A stretch of DNA of 64,000 bases, taken from Glandiceps talaboti. Taxonomy: Eukaryota > Hemichordata > Enteropneusta > Spengelidae. Positions 1-11,331 of the stretch are shown piece by piece. The notes under the pieces are model-generated. The model saw nothing but the letters and a program-made list of their open reading frames with translations. It was not told the origin of the DNA and ran no database searches. Position numbers and translations under genes: made by a program. Each line of letters opens with the position of its first letter. Positions within the stretch are counted from its first letter, which is position 1. The stretch spans positions 18,957,240 through 19,021,239 of the forward strand of contig NC_135561.1 of the NCBI RefSeq assembly GCF_964340395.1, given 5' to 3'.

Positions 1-340
1 AAACAAGATAGCTCATTATGCTGTGAGCCTCCATTGTATACACTTCGATTGTGTGTGGCTGTGCACGTGCTCACCAGCCATATTTGGGGCATTTTCAACT
101 CACCATAACGTTCACAAGAATTCGTCATTTTAGGTACTGAAAAGAGAAAATGTCGACTGATATTTCTTCCTCCGTGCTACAGGAATTAATTTGGCGATTT
201 CGTGAAGCATACTTGACACCGAGGTCGTAAATTTCGGCCCGGTTTTTTCGCAAATTTGTTTTTTTTTTCGCCCAAAATTTACAAATTTTACAAAATAGAT
301 GGATAACTCTTCGAAGCTTGGAAATATTACCGCAAAGGCT
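1..340. repeat. Interspersed repeat fragment also present near 45453 and 46868
   Basis: The opening 120 bases match 45453-45567. The stretch from about 168 matches 46868-46985. At 45570-46836 the same sequence is interrupted by a 1.27-kb element, so this copy resembles the uninterrupted state. It carries a T-rich tract near 250. No coding potential was recognised. Confidence 0.7.
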
Positions 341-690
341 ATGAATAACCTAAACATTGCCTTAATAGAAGCAAACAACTCCAGATCTGCCAGGGGGGCC
401 CAATGACTCCCTCACCCCCAGAGGTCACTTATGCATTCAACGAACAATCAGATACACAAAACAATCGTTTTACTGTCATAATGGTACTAAAACTTTTCTT
501 AAATAATTACACCCTATTCTAATTTGAGATGATATTGTCTTTTAAAGATGTGAAATGTTTGCCAAGATAGTCAAGAATTGCCTTAATCTCCAAATTTCCC
601 CTACCAATGATACTATCATTAGATTGGCTGACTTTTACTACATGTATATAATGATGGAATCATGAATATAGGTCTAACACCCGTTCTGAA
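341..690. other. Sequence with no recognised feature
   Basis: No gene, repeat or regulatory feature is recognised here. It lies immediately left of the tandem segmental duplication that starts near 691. Confidence 0.5.
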
Positions 691-890
691 TCAGTGGAAA
701 TGAGATCCAATTAACATATCATCTGTTTAAATAATTCAAAGGTGAATGTATTTTATGGTCATTATGTTCACTGTCAATTAGGAAGGATACTTGCATTTTG
801 TTTCTCCAGGGTTACCCAACAGTCAGTAGTGTTTTATAACGATTTATTAACGAATGTCGTAAATATGAATATGAAACAGGCCATACCTTC

Positions 891-1022
891 ATATCCAAAT
901 AGCAATAGCTATAATTAAGGCATTCGTTTTCTTTCTCTCTACAGCTCCAGGGGATTAGATATCACCCTATTTTTATCTGTCATAACCACTATCAAGGTAA
1001 AACCTGTAGTTTGAACTGTTGC
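891..1022 (-). pseudogene. Decayed kisspeptin-receptor-like exon 2 (unit A)
   Basis: On the minus strand this aligns with exon 2 of the intact receptor genes (20899-21031 and 57806-57938). It conserves TVQ, a TDxxRVI(S/T)NP segment at the TM3/intracellular loop 2 border, and NALIIA..IWI of TM4. It is 132 nt where the functional exon is 133 nt. The resulting frameshift and an in-frame TAG interrupt TM3 to TM4. The acceptor AG is still present, but the donor position has changed from GTGAGT to GAAGGT. No matching exon 1 or exon 3 is recognised nearby, so this is a relic of a former gene copy. Confidence 0.75.
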
Positions 1023-3397
1023 CTAGAATAAAAATTAGGATGGCAAGTTAATTTTATGTTTCTTATAGTAATACCTTACAAATAATGGGTAGGTTGAGCG
1101 GTGAATTTTTTAAGTAAGTGTTTGTGTAAATGTCGGTGACACTTTTTAAACCATAATCATAATTTAGCAGTCTGAATGACATTGCAATGACAACTAGATA
1201 GTTTATTTGCAATGAAGGCCACATGCCCAACTTACACAAGGCGAAATATACGGTTCAAAACATACTGGGAAAGCACTGTATGAAACGTATGTTCTCATTT
1301 TGAAAGAGTAATAAATGAAACATACCAGTTCATTTAACTTTGTGACATTTATGAGCTTATGACCAGTGATATAAATTTATCATATGAAGGGTTTCGTAAA
1401 ACCATCTTGGGAGGAATTACCTACTCGGTTCACGAGGACAGAATGCTAAGAAATGACACATACTTGTTTTCTATAACGGAAACATTGTCTAAGCTACAAA
1501 GGTTACAAATAACGTTGTTGAAATGACAACTACTTTCAGATGGAAACCGTGAACCAGTTGTTTTCTTATAAAAAATGGTTTTTATTTCAGTTAGAAATTG
1601 ACATCTTACAATTAGTGACGTATAGATAGTTTTCTAACCCAGTCACATTTTCGGTAGATGAAAAACGAATAAGATCCGTAAGCATTAGTGTTATATTTGA
1701 GCAAGCATAATTTACTATTCAAATTTAGAAAGGTCTCCCTTATGAATAAAATGGTCACTACACATTTAATAATTGACATTGTCAAAAATTGAGATAATGG
1801 CACCTGACTGAGTCTTGTGTAATGTGGCAAGGAAGATCGAACAAAAATTAAATATGCATGGACATAGATAGACAGGAAATTGCTTGATGATACAATTACA
1901 CTGAAAGTCACATTGTCTACGGAGAATTGAGTTGGACACACACGGAGGTAACACACACATCGACATACATAATAGTCGAACTTACTATTGTATTTTCACT
2001 ATACTTGCAGATCATTAATTCAATATTTATTGGATACGTGCCTCAATTCCGAGAAATTACATTCTTAATACAACGTAATACGACGGAAATTGCACATTTG
2101 TTCTTCATTCTATTTATGCATATTACTATTGCTATGTCGTGCAGTGAAATCACCTTTTCTAGACTTGTCTTTTGGTCTGTCATGTTCAATTTATTGTTAC
2201 AGTAATATACATTTCGTTATAAGCCATGATGTATATTTTGTACAACGGTTGCATTAATCAAATGCAATTCTACACTTACATCTATGAATTATTTCACTTT
2301 TTTCTCGAAACGTTTCATACAAAAACAACATAATCATATAGTTATTAAGAGGTTAAGGTTACATTGTTATGATATCATCTAAATTGAAATCTATACATGC
2401 AAAGTTTTAATTAATTTCTGCAAAAAATGTTTTTCAAATCAGTCAATGCTGATTTTCATGATCTGACGAAATATTCTGCAATGTATCTTACATGCACTTG
2501 ATCGGTAATTAAGAAAAGTCTTGCAGTTTTTGTATTGATGATTATCTTTAGTGTTTTCTCATGTCTAACAGTATAACGATTGTTAACATCGACAACAATT
2601 TGCACACATGATGATATAAACTAGTTTCGGAATTATACAGAGTGCCCTTCATTTAATTTTCCGTCTTCAGAATGAAGACTCTAAAATGATTTCACAGCAT
2701 GTCATGCATGTGTGATCCCTCTAGTTTTACTGTTATTGTTCAACAATTTAGGCAAAATAAATAAATTGCGTTTCCGATAACCAGAACGACTCTATTTTAA
2801 GCCACCAACCTTAAACACATGTTTCATGCAAAAAGGTAACATTATGACGATTTGTGTATATTACCCTGTAAATCGTGTTGCCAAAGTATCTTTGGTTTCT
2901 TCACATTCGAGAGAGAAGCGATGTCATTCAGCCCCTCACCGTACGGTCTACTGTATTTGTCTACTTATCACATTATTGTCTTTACTTGCTTATTTTACTA
3001 CCTACTTACAATACATACTCGATTTTCTGAAGTCATGTTATCTGTAGAAAACATTTTTTTTTCAATTTCAAATGTCATAAGTCGAACAAAACAAGCTAAT
3101 AACTCAGTCGTATTGCACTTGGAAATATACTAGGACATTAATCATAACTTCGACGGTTACGTAAATTTATCCACATGAGTGCATAAGTACTGACTGGTGT
3201 TATCAATAAGGTTACTAATAATACATCTACTGACACATTGCTTTTGGAGTGAGTCTTCAATTCGAATATTATAATTCATTTAAAATACGGTGTTTTCAGG
3301 CACTTAATATTGAGAACTGACTGAAAATGAATTCACTTTCACTGTTTAGCAGCATATTTCGTATAAATGCGAATGAATGGACCTGACAATGGACGTA
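1023..3397. other. Unit A non-coding sequence
   Basis: Collinear with about 9709-13129 of unit B, apart from B's 10345-11331 insertion. Open frames are short and not conserved between the two copies. For example, the frame over 1612-1956 on minus is shortened by substitutions in B. I see no recognisable gene. Confidence 0.6.
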
Positions 3398-3560
3398 TTT
3401 TTAGCTCCGCTATCGCTGAAAGCTAAGCGGAGCTTAAGGGTTGGGTTGATTCTCCGTCGTTGTCCGTCTGTCAATTTTCATTTTTATTTTCATCTTCTGC
3501 TCCAAAACCGACAGTCAGAATACTTTGATATTTGTCTGCATGTTCCTTGGGGAAGGCTAT
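3398..3560 (+). repeat. Interspersed repeat with hairpin head
   Basis: Begins with an AGCTCCGCT...AGCGGAGCT inverted repeat (3403-3435), followed by a CCGTCTGTCAATTTTC-type stretch. This layout, a palindromic head then a CCGTCTGTC region, resembles the ends of the elements at 10345 and 45570. A matching copy lies at 13130-13291 in unit B. The apparent 63-residue open frame across it is a by-product of the repeat. Confidence 0.55.
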
Positions 3561-4697
3561 TCAGATGAATTTTGAATCGGTGAGTAAAAATGAATGTATT
3601 TTCATAGTAAATTGAACGTACTTAGGATAGTTGAATCCTAGCCTCATCTTGACTGGTGGGCCTGGCTGTATGCTACGAAATAAATTATATAGAAGCTATA
3701 TTCTGTTGTGTCCCCGTGCAGTGATCTTGAGTGTACCTCTTGCAAGCTGTGTGAAGTTATCGTAATTAGTTATCGTTAGTTGTTATCCACCCAAACCCAA
3801 TAGGTGCAATTCAGAGTTTGAAATTATGAAAATGAAAGTTCAGAAGAGCAAAGCAAGTTTTACTGATTTTGAAAGCTTTGTATCTGTACAACATTTATCC
3901 AAAGCGATTTCAAGTTAAGTGTTATAGATTTTGTTTAAATGAGTTCAATGCAAACCACTGTAAAGGATGTAAAATAAATATCTGAAAGGTACGTTACAAC
4001 TAGGAAGACCATAAAATACATGGAATTATAAGAGAAAGCTTTCATTATTTTACAATGTTACCATAGGTGTATTTTAACTGAATTTCTCATTACATGAAAT
4101 GTCGTATGATGGCTATGGTTGAATTGATATTCGTAGCAGTACTAGTAAAACGCATTATGTGATACTACGATTATTAGGAATTTCATGACATTGGGTGCAT
4201 CAAGAATCTGCCATTAGGTGTATGTAAGTGACATGTGGTTTCATTTCATGTCATTTTACCTAACACAGAAACTCAATATCGACTAATAAATCGATGTACC
4301 ATAGTTGAAAGTGCAACCCCCTTTAGAAAATGAATTGTTTGTTCAAATTTATCACCATTGAGTATGTAACATACATTTCAACTGTAAGAACTGATAAACA
4401 TTTATATTTTCCAAGATTAGAGAAGTCATTAGAAAAAAAACTTTTATTTGTCATTTGTATTGACAACTTGATATAACATACGTTTACGAAGACCATGTAC
4501 TCAAACCAACCCCATGATAACCCCATGATAGAATATTTGCGCATGCTTAGATGATTCTCAAACGAAAAATCAAAGAGGTAAGTTTTTTCAGAAAAAAAAA
4601 CTCGCAATGATTAAAACGTTAAAGTAACGACTGTCCTTTTTACATATTATAATCTCAAAATCACATTTGTGATGCTTAAGTTCGTCTTTTAATGAAC
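3561..4697. other. Segment present only in unit A
   Basis: In unit B the flanks join directly: the sequence at about 13291 passes from GGGGAAGGCTAT to ACTGAAGATTG. Unit A therefore holds about 1.14 kb more. It could be the remainder of the repeat starting at 3398, deleted from B, or an insertion. No protein family is recognised. Confidence 0.6.
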
Positions 4698-4861
4698 ACT
4701 GAAGATTGTAAACACAGTAACGGACGTTTCCTTCAGAATACTTAGTCTATTGTTACGATCCAAAATATCATATTTCGGAATTATGGGAATAAATTCGACA
4801 TTTCGGCATTGTATTTCATGAAACTTTTTTTTTGAATGGAATGTTTATATTATATATATCT

Positions 4862-5024
4862 TTATATATATATCTTTATTACCTACTTATTAAATTTACA
4901 TTTGTAGATAAAAGAAATAATACATTTTTGAGGTAGGTAAAAGGAGACCAGAAAATAGCTACTTGCTAATCAAGTCTGTCTCCTTAGACACTGTAAATAA
5001 CATTTATAATAAATACATGACAAA
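4862..5024. repeat. Short unit-A-specific insertion
   Basis: Unit B near 13445 lacks this AT-rich segment of about 160 bp. It starts with TA-rich sequence and contains a TAATAAATAC-like stretch near its end. It looks like a truncated retroposon tail, but the family is not recognised. Confidence 0.45.
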
Positions 5025-6108
5025 ATAAGCATAACTGCTGTAATATGAACATATGAAATGTAAACACGATGCTAAACATTGCATAAAGTCCGCATAATGT
5101 TATATCAAACAATTCACATATCGACAGAATTGATTCATGGTATTGAACATTTCATGATGTATTGTTCATTAAATAGAGATGCCAGTATTTCAACAATGAT
5201 CATATTGTGATTGTCACGTCAAGGCTTTTTTCAGCCTTGCTTTTTGAGACAGATTTAGTTTAGTTGTGACTAGTTTGTCTTTTAGATTTGTGTTTCTTTT
5301 CTGTGCTATGTTTGGTAGTTGGGTAGAGTTGGTTAAATAGTACATTACTTTTCGAGTGTTTTGCTGATGCGTCTTTCACTTAATTGGGATGCTTTGAGTT
5401 GTCTTGAATACTAGAGGATTCACTTGTGATATGTCTCTCTATTCTTATATTAGACTCTATCTATTGAGCGAACCACTTGTGATTCGTGTATCCTCTGTGT
5501 GTCAGTGTTTTTTTAAATGAAGAATTCCATTTTGTTTTGGAAATCTTCTTCGTTACTGCATGTTCGTATGTATCTCATTGTTTGAGTTTTGGCTACATGA
5601 CTGTCTATGGAGGTACTGGAAAGTCTCAGTTGGTTAGCATAAGTTTTGATATCCAATCTCTTAGTTTCTTTGAATTTCAGACCTTTGTGAATTACCATGT
5701 CGAGATATATCACTTCCTTTTCAATCGTAACCTGCTCTGCTAATTCCTTTTAACTAGCTGAACAAGACTTAGGTCTGAGGAGGGAATGTAGTTTCTCTGC
5801 CATCTTTCCCTTTCCCTTTCTCTCAATAAATAAGACTTTCCCTCCCTTTGCTTCTTTCTCTCTGTATAAGCACGTTTATTTTTGGCCTGAGATTATGCCA
5901 TGTTATCTGGAAGATATTGTAGTTCACTATTATAAGACAAACAATGCCCTGGATGATTTCGTGAAGTGTGCGTTACCACTATTTGTAATGTCCGTTACCA
6001 ATGTGTTATCAGTGATATAAGAATTAGGTAAATGGATCGGTATGATTTGTATTAGTCCATGGTATAATAAAATCTTTTATTGCAAAAATAGTTTCAAATC
6101 AATTTACA
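5025..6108. other. Unit A non-coding sequence
   Basis: Collinear with 13450-14545 of unit B. No recognised gene. The pair of opposed short frames near 5486-5743 is disrupted in unit B. Confidence 0.55.
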
Positions 6109-6154
6109 GAAACCTACGGAAGCGTATTAGTGCCAAGTTGTAAGGAAAAAAATA

Positions 6155-6497
6155 AAATTTAAAATCTCGTAATTACGAGATTTCAATTCTCGTAATTACG
6201 ACTTTTTTCTCGTAATTACGACTTTTTTCTCGTAATTACGAGTTTTCAATTCTCGTAATTACGACTTTTCGATTCTCGTAATTACGACTTTTTTCTCGTA
6301 ATTACGACTTTTTTCTCGTAATTACGAGTTTTCAATTCTCGTAATTACGACTTTTCGATTCTCGTAATTACGCCTTTTTTCTCGTAATTACGACTTTTCA
6401 ATTCTCGTAATTACGACTTTTCGATTCTCGTAATTACGACTTTTTGAATCTCGTAATTACGAGAATCGTAAAGACATTTCGATTCTCGTAATTACGT
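6155..6497 (+). repeat. TCGTAATTACGA tandem array, left
   Basis: About 15 units of TCTCGTAATTACGA followed by short T-rich linkers (CTTTTTTC, CTTTTCGATT, GTTTTCAATT). The core is a perfect palindrome, so each unit can pair with itself and with the right-hand arrays. Confidence 0.9.
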
Positions 6498-6975
6498 CGC
6501 AATTCTCCGGTAAGTTGATATCTAACTGGAAAAATCACACTGCCATTTTAAGTTCATGTTATAAGCAACAGCTGAGTTCTCAACAACACCCGATCATCGG
6601 GTAGTAAGTACATTTAAGGTGAACTGAACACTCTAATATAAGTCCAGTGAAATTACATAACACCTATAGGTTAAAAAAAGAAATGGCAATGAAATAACGT
6701 GTGCACATATGTACACACATATACTGGATGCAACAAGAAGTTAGTAGGTTCACTGCAATGTTTAAACAGGCAATCTGTCAATGAACTTAGCCAAATAATA
6801 AACATAAAACAAGAATTCCAGAACAACAAGAATTCTTCATCAGCAAAGAATTTGTTCAAATAATTGGAGTCCAATATTAAACATATAGATATTCTGCTGA
6901 ATTTCGGACACAACTCCAACTTATATCCAATGATGAAGATGTAGGGAAACTGTCCAATACAAGACAGGATTACGA

Positions 6976-7006
6976 CTGATGAAGGACCTAACGGCCGGTC
7001 CGAAAC
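6976..7006 (+). ncRNA. Hammerhead-ribozyme-like core motif (candidate)
   Basis: The sequence shows CTGATGA (6976-6982), a GGACC/GGTCC helix with an 8-nt loop, then GAAAC (7002-7006). That is the order of the conserved hammerhead core around stem II. Hammerhead motifs are known in Penelope-like and other retroelements. I cannot find a convincing stem III with a GUH cleavage triplet, so it may be a decayed ribozyme or a fortuitous resemblance. A polyadenylation-like AATAAA lies just downstream (about 7023). Confidence 0.3.
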
Positions 7007-7579
7007 GTCTTAAAAGAAGGATCAATAAAGTTTCTATCTGGGGACGTCTCGCCAATGCCTTCCTACTAACACCCTGATATACCAGGGTCAATAACCTCGA
7101 CAAACCGGTCACTTGGCTAACTGACCCTCAAACCAATATTATTATACCATACCAAATACATATATTCAAGTATTTATCAACCGTGGAAAAGGTCTCCACA
7201 CATTTTCAAAATTGATCGAACGACCTACGGTGCCACGTTATTGAATTTTAAATTTCAAAACCGTATAAATCTGATTTACCCTTAATGAAGAAAATTCTAA
7301 ACTAAAGTTGTGAATTTTACCAAATATCAGATGGTAAATACTATTTTCTTCAATTTCAAATCCATTATTGATTCATTTTGCCGATATATAATGAAAGAAT
7401 ATTCTTCGCTGTTTTAATGCACTCGAGTTTTTTTTAAAGAAACGAAAAACGCAATCAAATCATACAAACCGGTTACCGTGTCAAACACTCTATAGTACAT
7501 TTGCTTAGTACATCAAAATTATAAGATTCGTGTCTGAACAATTCAAAAATTGAAAAATAACAAACAATAAAAAATCATA

Positions 7580-8075
7580 ATTTCATAATTACGACAATCA
7601 AAAAGTCGTCATTACGACAATCAAATACTAGTAGTCGTAATTACGAGAATCGAAAAGTCGTAATTACGAGAATCGAAAAGTCGTAATTACGAGAATCGAA
7701 AAGTCGTAATTACGAGAATCAAAAAGTCGTAATTACGAGAATTAAAAAGTCGTAATTACGAGAATCGAAAAGTCGTAATTACGAGAATCGAAAAGTCGTA
7801 ATTACGAGAATCAAAAAGTCGTAATTACGAGAATCGAAAAGTCGTAATTACGAGAATCGAAAAGTCGTAATTACGATAATCGAAAAGTCGTAATTACGAG
7901 AATCAAAAAGTCGTAATTACGAGAATCGAAAAGTCGTAATTACGAGAATCGAAAAGTCGTAATTACGAGAATCGAAAAGTCGTAATTACGAGAATCGAAA
8001 AGTCGTAACTACGAGAATTAAAAAGTCGTAATTACGAGAATCAAAAAGTTTAGAACGATTCTCGTAATTACGACT
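7580..8075 (-). repeat. TCGTAATTACGA tandem array, centre-right
   Basis: About 20 units of AAAAGTCGTAATTACGAGAA with 22-23 bp spacing, inverted relative to 6155-6497. Unit sequences are nearly uniform, which suggests recent amplification or homogenisation. Confidence 0.9.
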
Positions 8076-8580
8076 CGGAGAATTAAACCTGTGATTATTA
8101 TGAAAATCTAAAACATGTATATATTAGTAAAGTTCATGTTCGTATAAAACATGTGGCGTCTTACGATGTTTTATCACCATGAATGGCAGCATGTGACCTA
8201 TTTTTGATCAGCAAGGCGCAAGCTCCAAATACGTTTTATGCACTTCGTTGAAAGCGCTTAGAATGTAGTACTATATAAGGGTAAAGTTACTTGATGGAGG
8301 GGGGGGGGGGCGAAGAAAATGGCATAAAAACAAGTTACTTTCCGAATTTTAAGGCTGTGACTATTTTGATGTGATTGCTTATATTTTCCATGTTACCTCT
8401 AACTCCATTCCTCCGCAGCAAACCAAAAACAAAACAATACTACATATTTGATAATGAGAGGGCCCCCTTCTAAATATGGACCTTGGGAATCCCGAAACTC
8501 AAATGGTTCACTCCTAAATTCCGCGCTCAGTGTGATAACTGACTTGCTACTAACTGTTGTTGGCTTACCACATGTATCAT
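8076..8580. other. Non-repetitive interval within the 2.76-kb element
   Basis: Separates two same-orientation TCGTAATTACGA arrays. It contains a poly-G run near 8299. No gene is recognised; the 63-residue frame starting at 8448 runs into the array and is not credible. Confidence 0.5.
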
Positions 8581-8826
8581 CAAAAAGTCGTAATTACGAG
8601 AATCAAAAAGTCGTAATTACGAGAATCAAAAAGTCGTAATTACGAGAATTGAAAAGTCGTAATTACGAGAATCGAAAAGTCGTAATTACGAGAATTGAAA
8701 ACTCGTAATTACGAGAAAAAAAGTCGTAATTACGAGAATTGAAAACTCGTAATTACGAGAAAAAAGTCGTAATTACGAGAAAAAAGTCGTAATTACGAGA
8801 ATTGAAATCTCGTAATTACGAGATTT
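8581..8826 (-). repeat. TCGTAATTACGA tandem array, right end
   Basis: About ten units, inverted relative to the left array. The last units mirror the first units of the element and merge with the terminal inverted repeat. Confidence 0.9.
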
Positions 8827-9084
8827 TAAATTTTATTTTTTTCCTTACAACTTGGCACTAATACGCTTCCGTAGAAACCAGAGAGTGGCACGAATAATTT
8901 GGAGTAACAAGATTTTAACTAAAATGAATCCTGGCAGAATACATATGTTGTATAAATTGCGCATGATATGATATTTAACCAGATTTAAACTGAATGCCCT
9001 CCGTAAGGATTTATGCAAGAAATTTAGCTCTATATCTTTTGCGGCATTGTTGACCATTGATTGTGATACCGAAAAGATGATTGT

Positions 9085-9368
9085 CGGTCAGAAGTGAAAG
9101 GAGTTTCGTTTCTTTTTCCAATAAAGATTTTGAAAGGTGTAAAACTTTTTCAGCTTCGGAATCCTGGAATGCATTGACAGCAGACACTCTCCGTAATGCA
9201 TGGCACAAACTCAAGTTGAACATCCCTGATGAAGCAGTTACAACTAGTGGTGAAACAGTATCAGATGACGTCGACAACGAAAACATGCTGGTGTGATTGA
9301 CCAGATCGCTCCCACTGACAGACAGGAAATTTCGGACTGGCTTGTACGAATGAAGCAGACCCCGGATA
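9085..9368 (+). pseudogene. Tigger/pogo-like transposase C-terminal fragment (unit A)
   Basis: Plus-strand translation shows a SWNALTADTLRNAWHKL segment followed by an acidic stretch. This resembles the C-terminal part of pogo/Tigger-type DDE transposases (CENP-B/jerky relatives), where a 'W..v...ti.n.W.k' motif is typical. It is cut at 9368 by the tandem duplication junction and has a frame break near 9297. Unit B has the longer copy at 14790-15798. A non-functional fragment; the family call rests on motif resemblance only. Confidence 0.6.
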
Positions 9369-9575
9369 TCAGTGGGATGAGATCCAATTAACATATCATC
9401 TGTTTAAATAATTCAAAGGTGAACATATTTTATGGCCATTATGCTCTATGTCAATTAAGAAGGATACTTGCATTTTGTTTCTCCAGGGTTACCCAACAGT
9501 CAGTAGTGTTTTATAACGATTTATTTAACGAATTTCGAATGTCGTAAATATGAATATAAAACAGGCCATACACAC

Positions 9576-9708
9576 ATATCCAGATGGCAATAGCTATAAT
9601 TAAGGCATTCGTTTTCCTTCTTCCTACAGCTCCGAGTGGATTAGATATCACCCTATATGTATCTGTCATAACCACTATCAAGGTAAAACCTGTAGTTTGA
9701 ACTGTTGC
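9576..9708 (-). pseudogene. Kisspeptin-receptor-like exon 2 relic with open frame (unit B)
   Basis: Exactly 133 nt, as in the functional exon 2 at 57806-57938, and open throughout on the minus strand. It encodes TVQTTGFTLIVVMTDTYRVI and continues through NPLGAV and NALIIAIAIWI. The donor GTGTGT is plausible. The acceptor is damaged: unit A has CTAG before the exon and B has CTAA, so correct splicing is unlikely. The TM3 end reads TDTYR rather than DRY or the TDRC of the intact genes. No exon 1 or 3 is recognised in the unit. Confidence 0.75.
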
Positions 9709-10344
9709 TTAGAATAAAAATTAGGATGGCAAGTTAATTTTATGTTTCTTATAGTAATACCTTACAAATAATGGGTAGGTTGAGCGGTGAATTTTTTAAG
9801 TAAGTGTTTGTGTAAATGTCGGTGATACTTTTTATTCCATATTCATAATTTAGCAGTCTGAATGACATTGCAATGACAACTAGATAGTTTATTTGCAAAG
9901 AAGGCCACAGACTCAACTTACACAAGACGAAATAAATATACAGTTCAGAAAATATTGGGAGAGCACTGTATGAAACGTATGTTCTCATTTTGAAAGAGTA
10001 ATAAATGAAAAATACCAGTTCATTTAACTTAGTGACATTTATGAGCTTACCAATGATATAAATTTATCATATGAAGGGTTTCGTAAAACCATCTTGGGAG
10101 GAATTACCTAATCGGTTCACCAGAACGAGGACAGAATGCTAAGAAATGACACATACTTGTTTTCTATAACGGAAACATTGTCTAAGCTACACAGGTTACA
10201 AATAACGTTGTTGAAATGACAACTACTGTCAGAAGGAAACTGTGACCCAGTTGTTTTCTTATAAAAAATGGTTTTTATTTCAGTTAGAAATTGACATCTT
10301 ACAATTAGTGACGTTTAGACAGTTTTCTAACCCAGTCACATTTT

Positions 10345-10402
10345 TACCTCCCGTAAGGGTACGGGAGGTATTAAAAGGAGAATGTCTGTCTGTGTGTCTG
10401 TG

Positions 10403-10437
<35 letters not shown>

Positions 10438-11331
10438 GTCTGTGTCATCATTTTCTAAAAATCGGCTTCTCAATTGTAATGAAATTTGGGATATATAATC
10501 TTTAGGATAATAGCTAGACCTGATTAGGTTTTGAGCCAGATCTGTTAATGTTTAATTAGAGAAATTTGCATATTAATGAAATCAACTAATTACGCAATAT
10601 CTTAAGACTGCATACTTCAATTTCAATATAACTTAGTATATTCGTTAAGCATAACAACATACATTTGTCCTATAAAATTCGTTGATGTATCTTACAGCAT
10701 TAATGAATAATTTGCATAATTAATTATTTTTGGTAATTAGGCTATATCTTAAGAATACATACTTGAAATTCAACATAATTTAGTACATACGTTAACCATA
10801 AGAAAACACATATGTCCTATCAAGTTTGTTAGTGAATAATTTGCATAAATAATGATTTTCGGTAATTAGGCTATATCTTAAGAATACATACTTCAATTCC
10901 AATATAATTCAGTACACACATTCACCATAACAATCGCATATGTCCTGTAAAGCTTGTTGGTGTACCTTTCAGTGTTAATGAATAATTTGCATAATTAATG
11001 ATTCTTGGAAATTAGGCTATATCTTACGACTGCATGCTTCAATTTCAATACAATTCAGTACATACATAAACCATAACAAATTGTGTATGTCCTATAAAGT
11101 TAGTTGATGTACCTTACAGTGTTAATGAATAATTTGCATAATTAATGATTTTCGGTAATTAGGCTATATCTTAAGACTGCATTAAGCAGTATCATACACT
11201 ATTACATACATTAACCTAAGAAAGCACGCTTGTCCAAAAAACAAAGCCTGTTACCATAGTTTTTTTAGTTTAATGAGTTATTTGCATAATTAGTGATTCC
11301 CTTACGGGAGGCATTCAGTTTAAATCTGGTT
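10345..11331 (+). mobile_element. Helentron/DINE-like interspersed element, 987 bp
   Basis: Inserted in unit B relative to unit A, where CACATTTTC runs straight into GGTAGAT near 1646. It starts TACCTCCCGTAAGGG with a palindromic head ending ACGGGAGGTA, followed by a (TGTC)n stretch. It then has a tandem repeat of about 145 bp, and ends CTTACGGGAGGCATTCAG followed by TTTAAATCTGGT. There is no target duplication. The same termini recur at 45570-46836 and its mirror, and the end motif also occurs near 8975 and 14655. Insertion at a T-rich site without duplication, terminal palindromes and an internal tandem array fit Helentron-associated (DINE-1-like) elements. That family call is inference. 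Confidence 0.6.
10560..11290 (+). repeat. Tandem repeat of about 145 bp
   Basis: Five to six diverged units, each marked by AATAATTTGCATAATTAATG, GGTAATTAGGCTATATCTTA and a CAATATAATTCAGTACATAC-like segment. Spacing of the TTTGCATAA motif is roughly 127-150 bp. It lies inside the 10345-11331 element. Confidence 0.8.

Larger units (their letters stand above)
6109..8879. mobile_element. 2.76-kb terminal-inverted-repeat transposon built of TCGTAATTACGA arrays
   Basis: The element proper is 6115-8873. It begins TACGGAAGCGTATTAGTGCC and ends with the exact reverse complement. The terminal inverted repeat runs on into the first TCGTAATTACGA units. It is flanked by a 6-bp duplication GAAACC (6109-6114 and 8874-8879). 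Unit B preserves the empty site, where CAGAAACC is followed directly by AGAGTG near 14546-14560. Most of the body is tandem arrays of a unit of about 20-25 bp around the 12-bp palindrome TCGTAATTACGA. The arrays lie in opposite orientation at the two ends. About 1 kb of unrelated sequence lies inside, and no transposase is recognised, so it is presumably non-autonomous. A 6-bp duplication would fit superfamilies such as Dada or IS3EU, but the assignment is open. Confidence 0.88.
691..9368. repeat. Tandem segmental duplication, unit A
   Basis: Unit A and unit B (9369-15065) are collinear direct copies, similar over most of their length with scattered substitutions. Both start near TCAGTGG (691 and 9369). 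The junction falls inside a Tigger transposase fragment: A stops at the CCGGATATCA motif, while B continues past the same motif at 15065. Unit A alone contains the 2.76-kb transposon at 6115-8873, about 1.1 kb at 3560-4697 and about 160 bp near 4862-5024. Unit B alone contains the element at 10345-11331. Divergence is clearly greater than between the arms of the large inverted duplication, so this event is older. Confidence 0.85.

Noticed and set aside
6155-8826. CRISPR-like appearance of regularly spaced TCGTAATTACGA repeats
   Set aside because: The linkers are near-identical, not unique spacers, the genome is eukaryotic, and the arrays lie inside a transposon with a target duplication.
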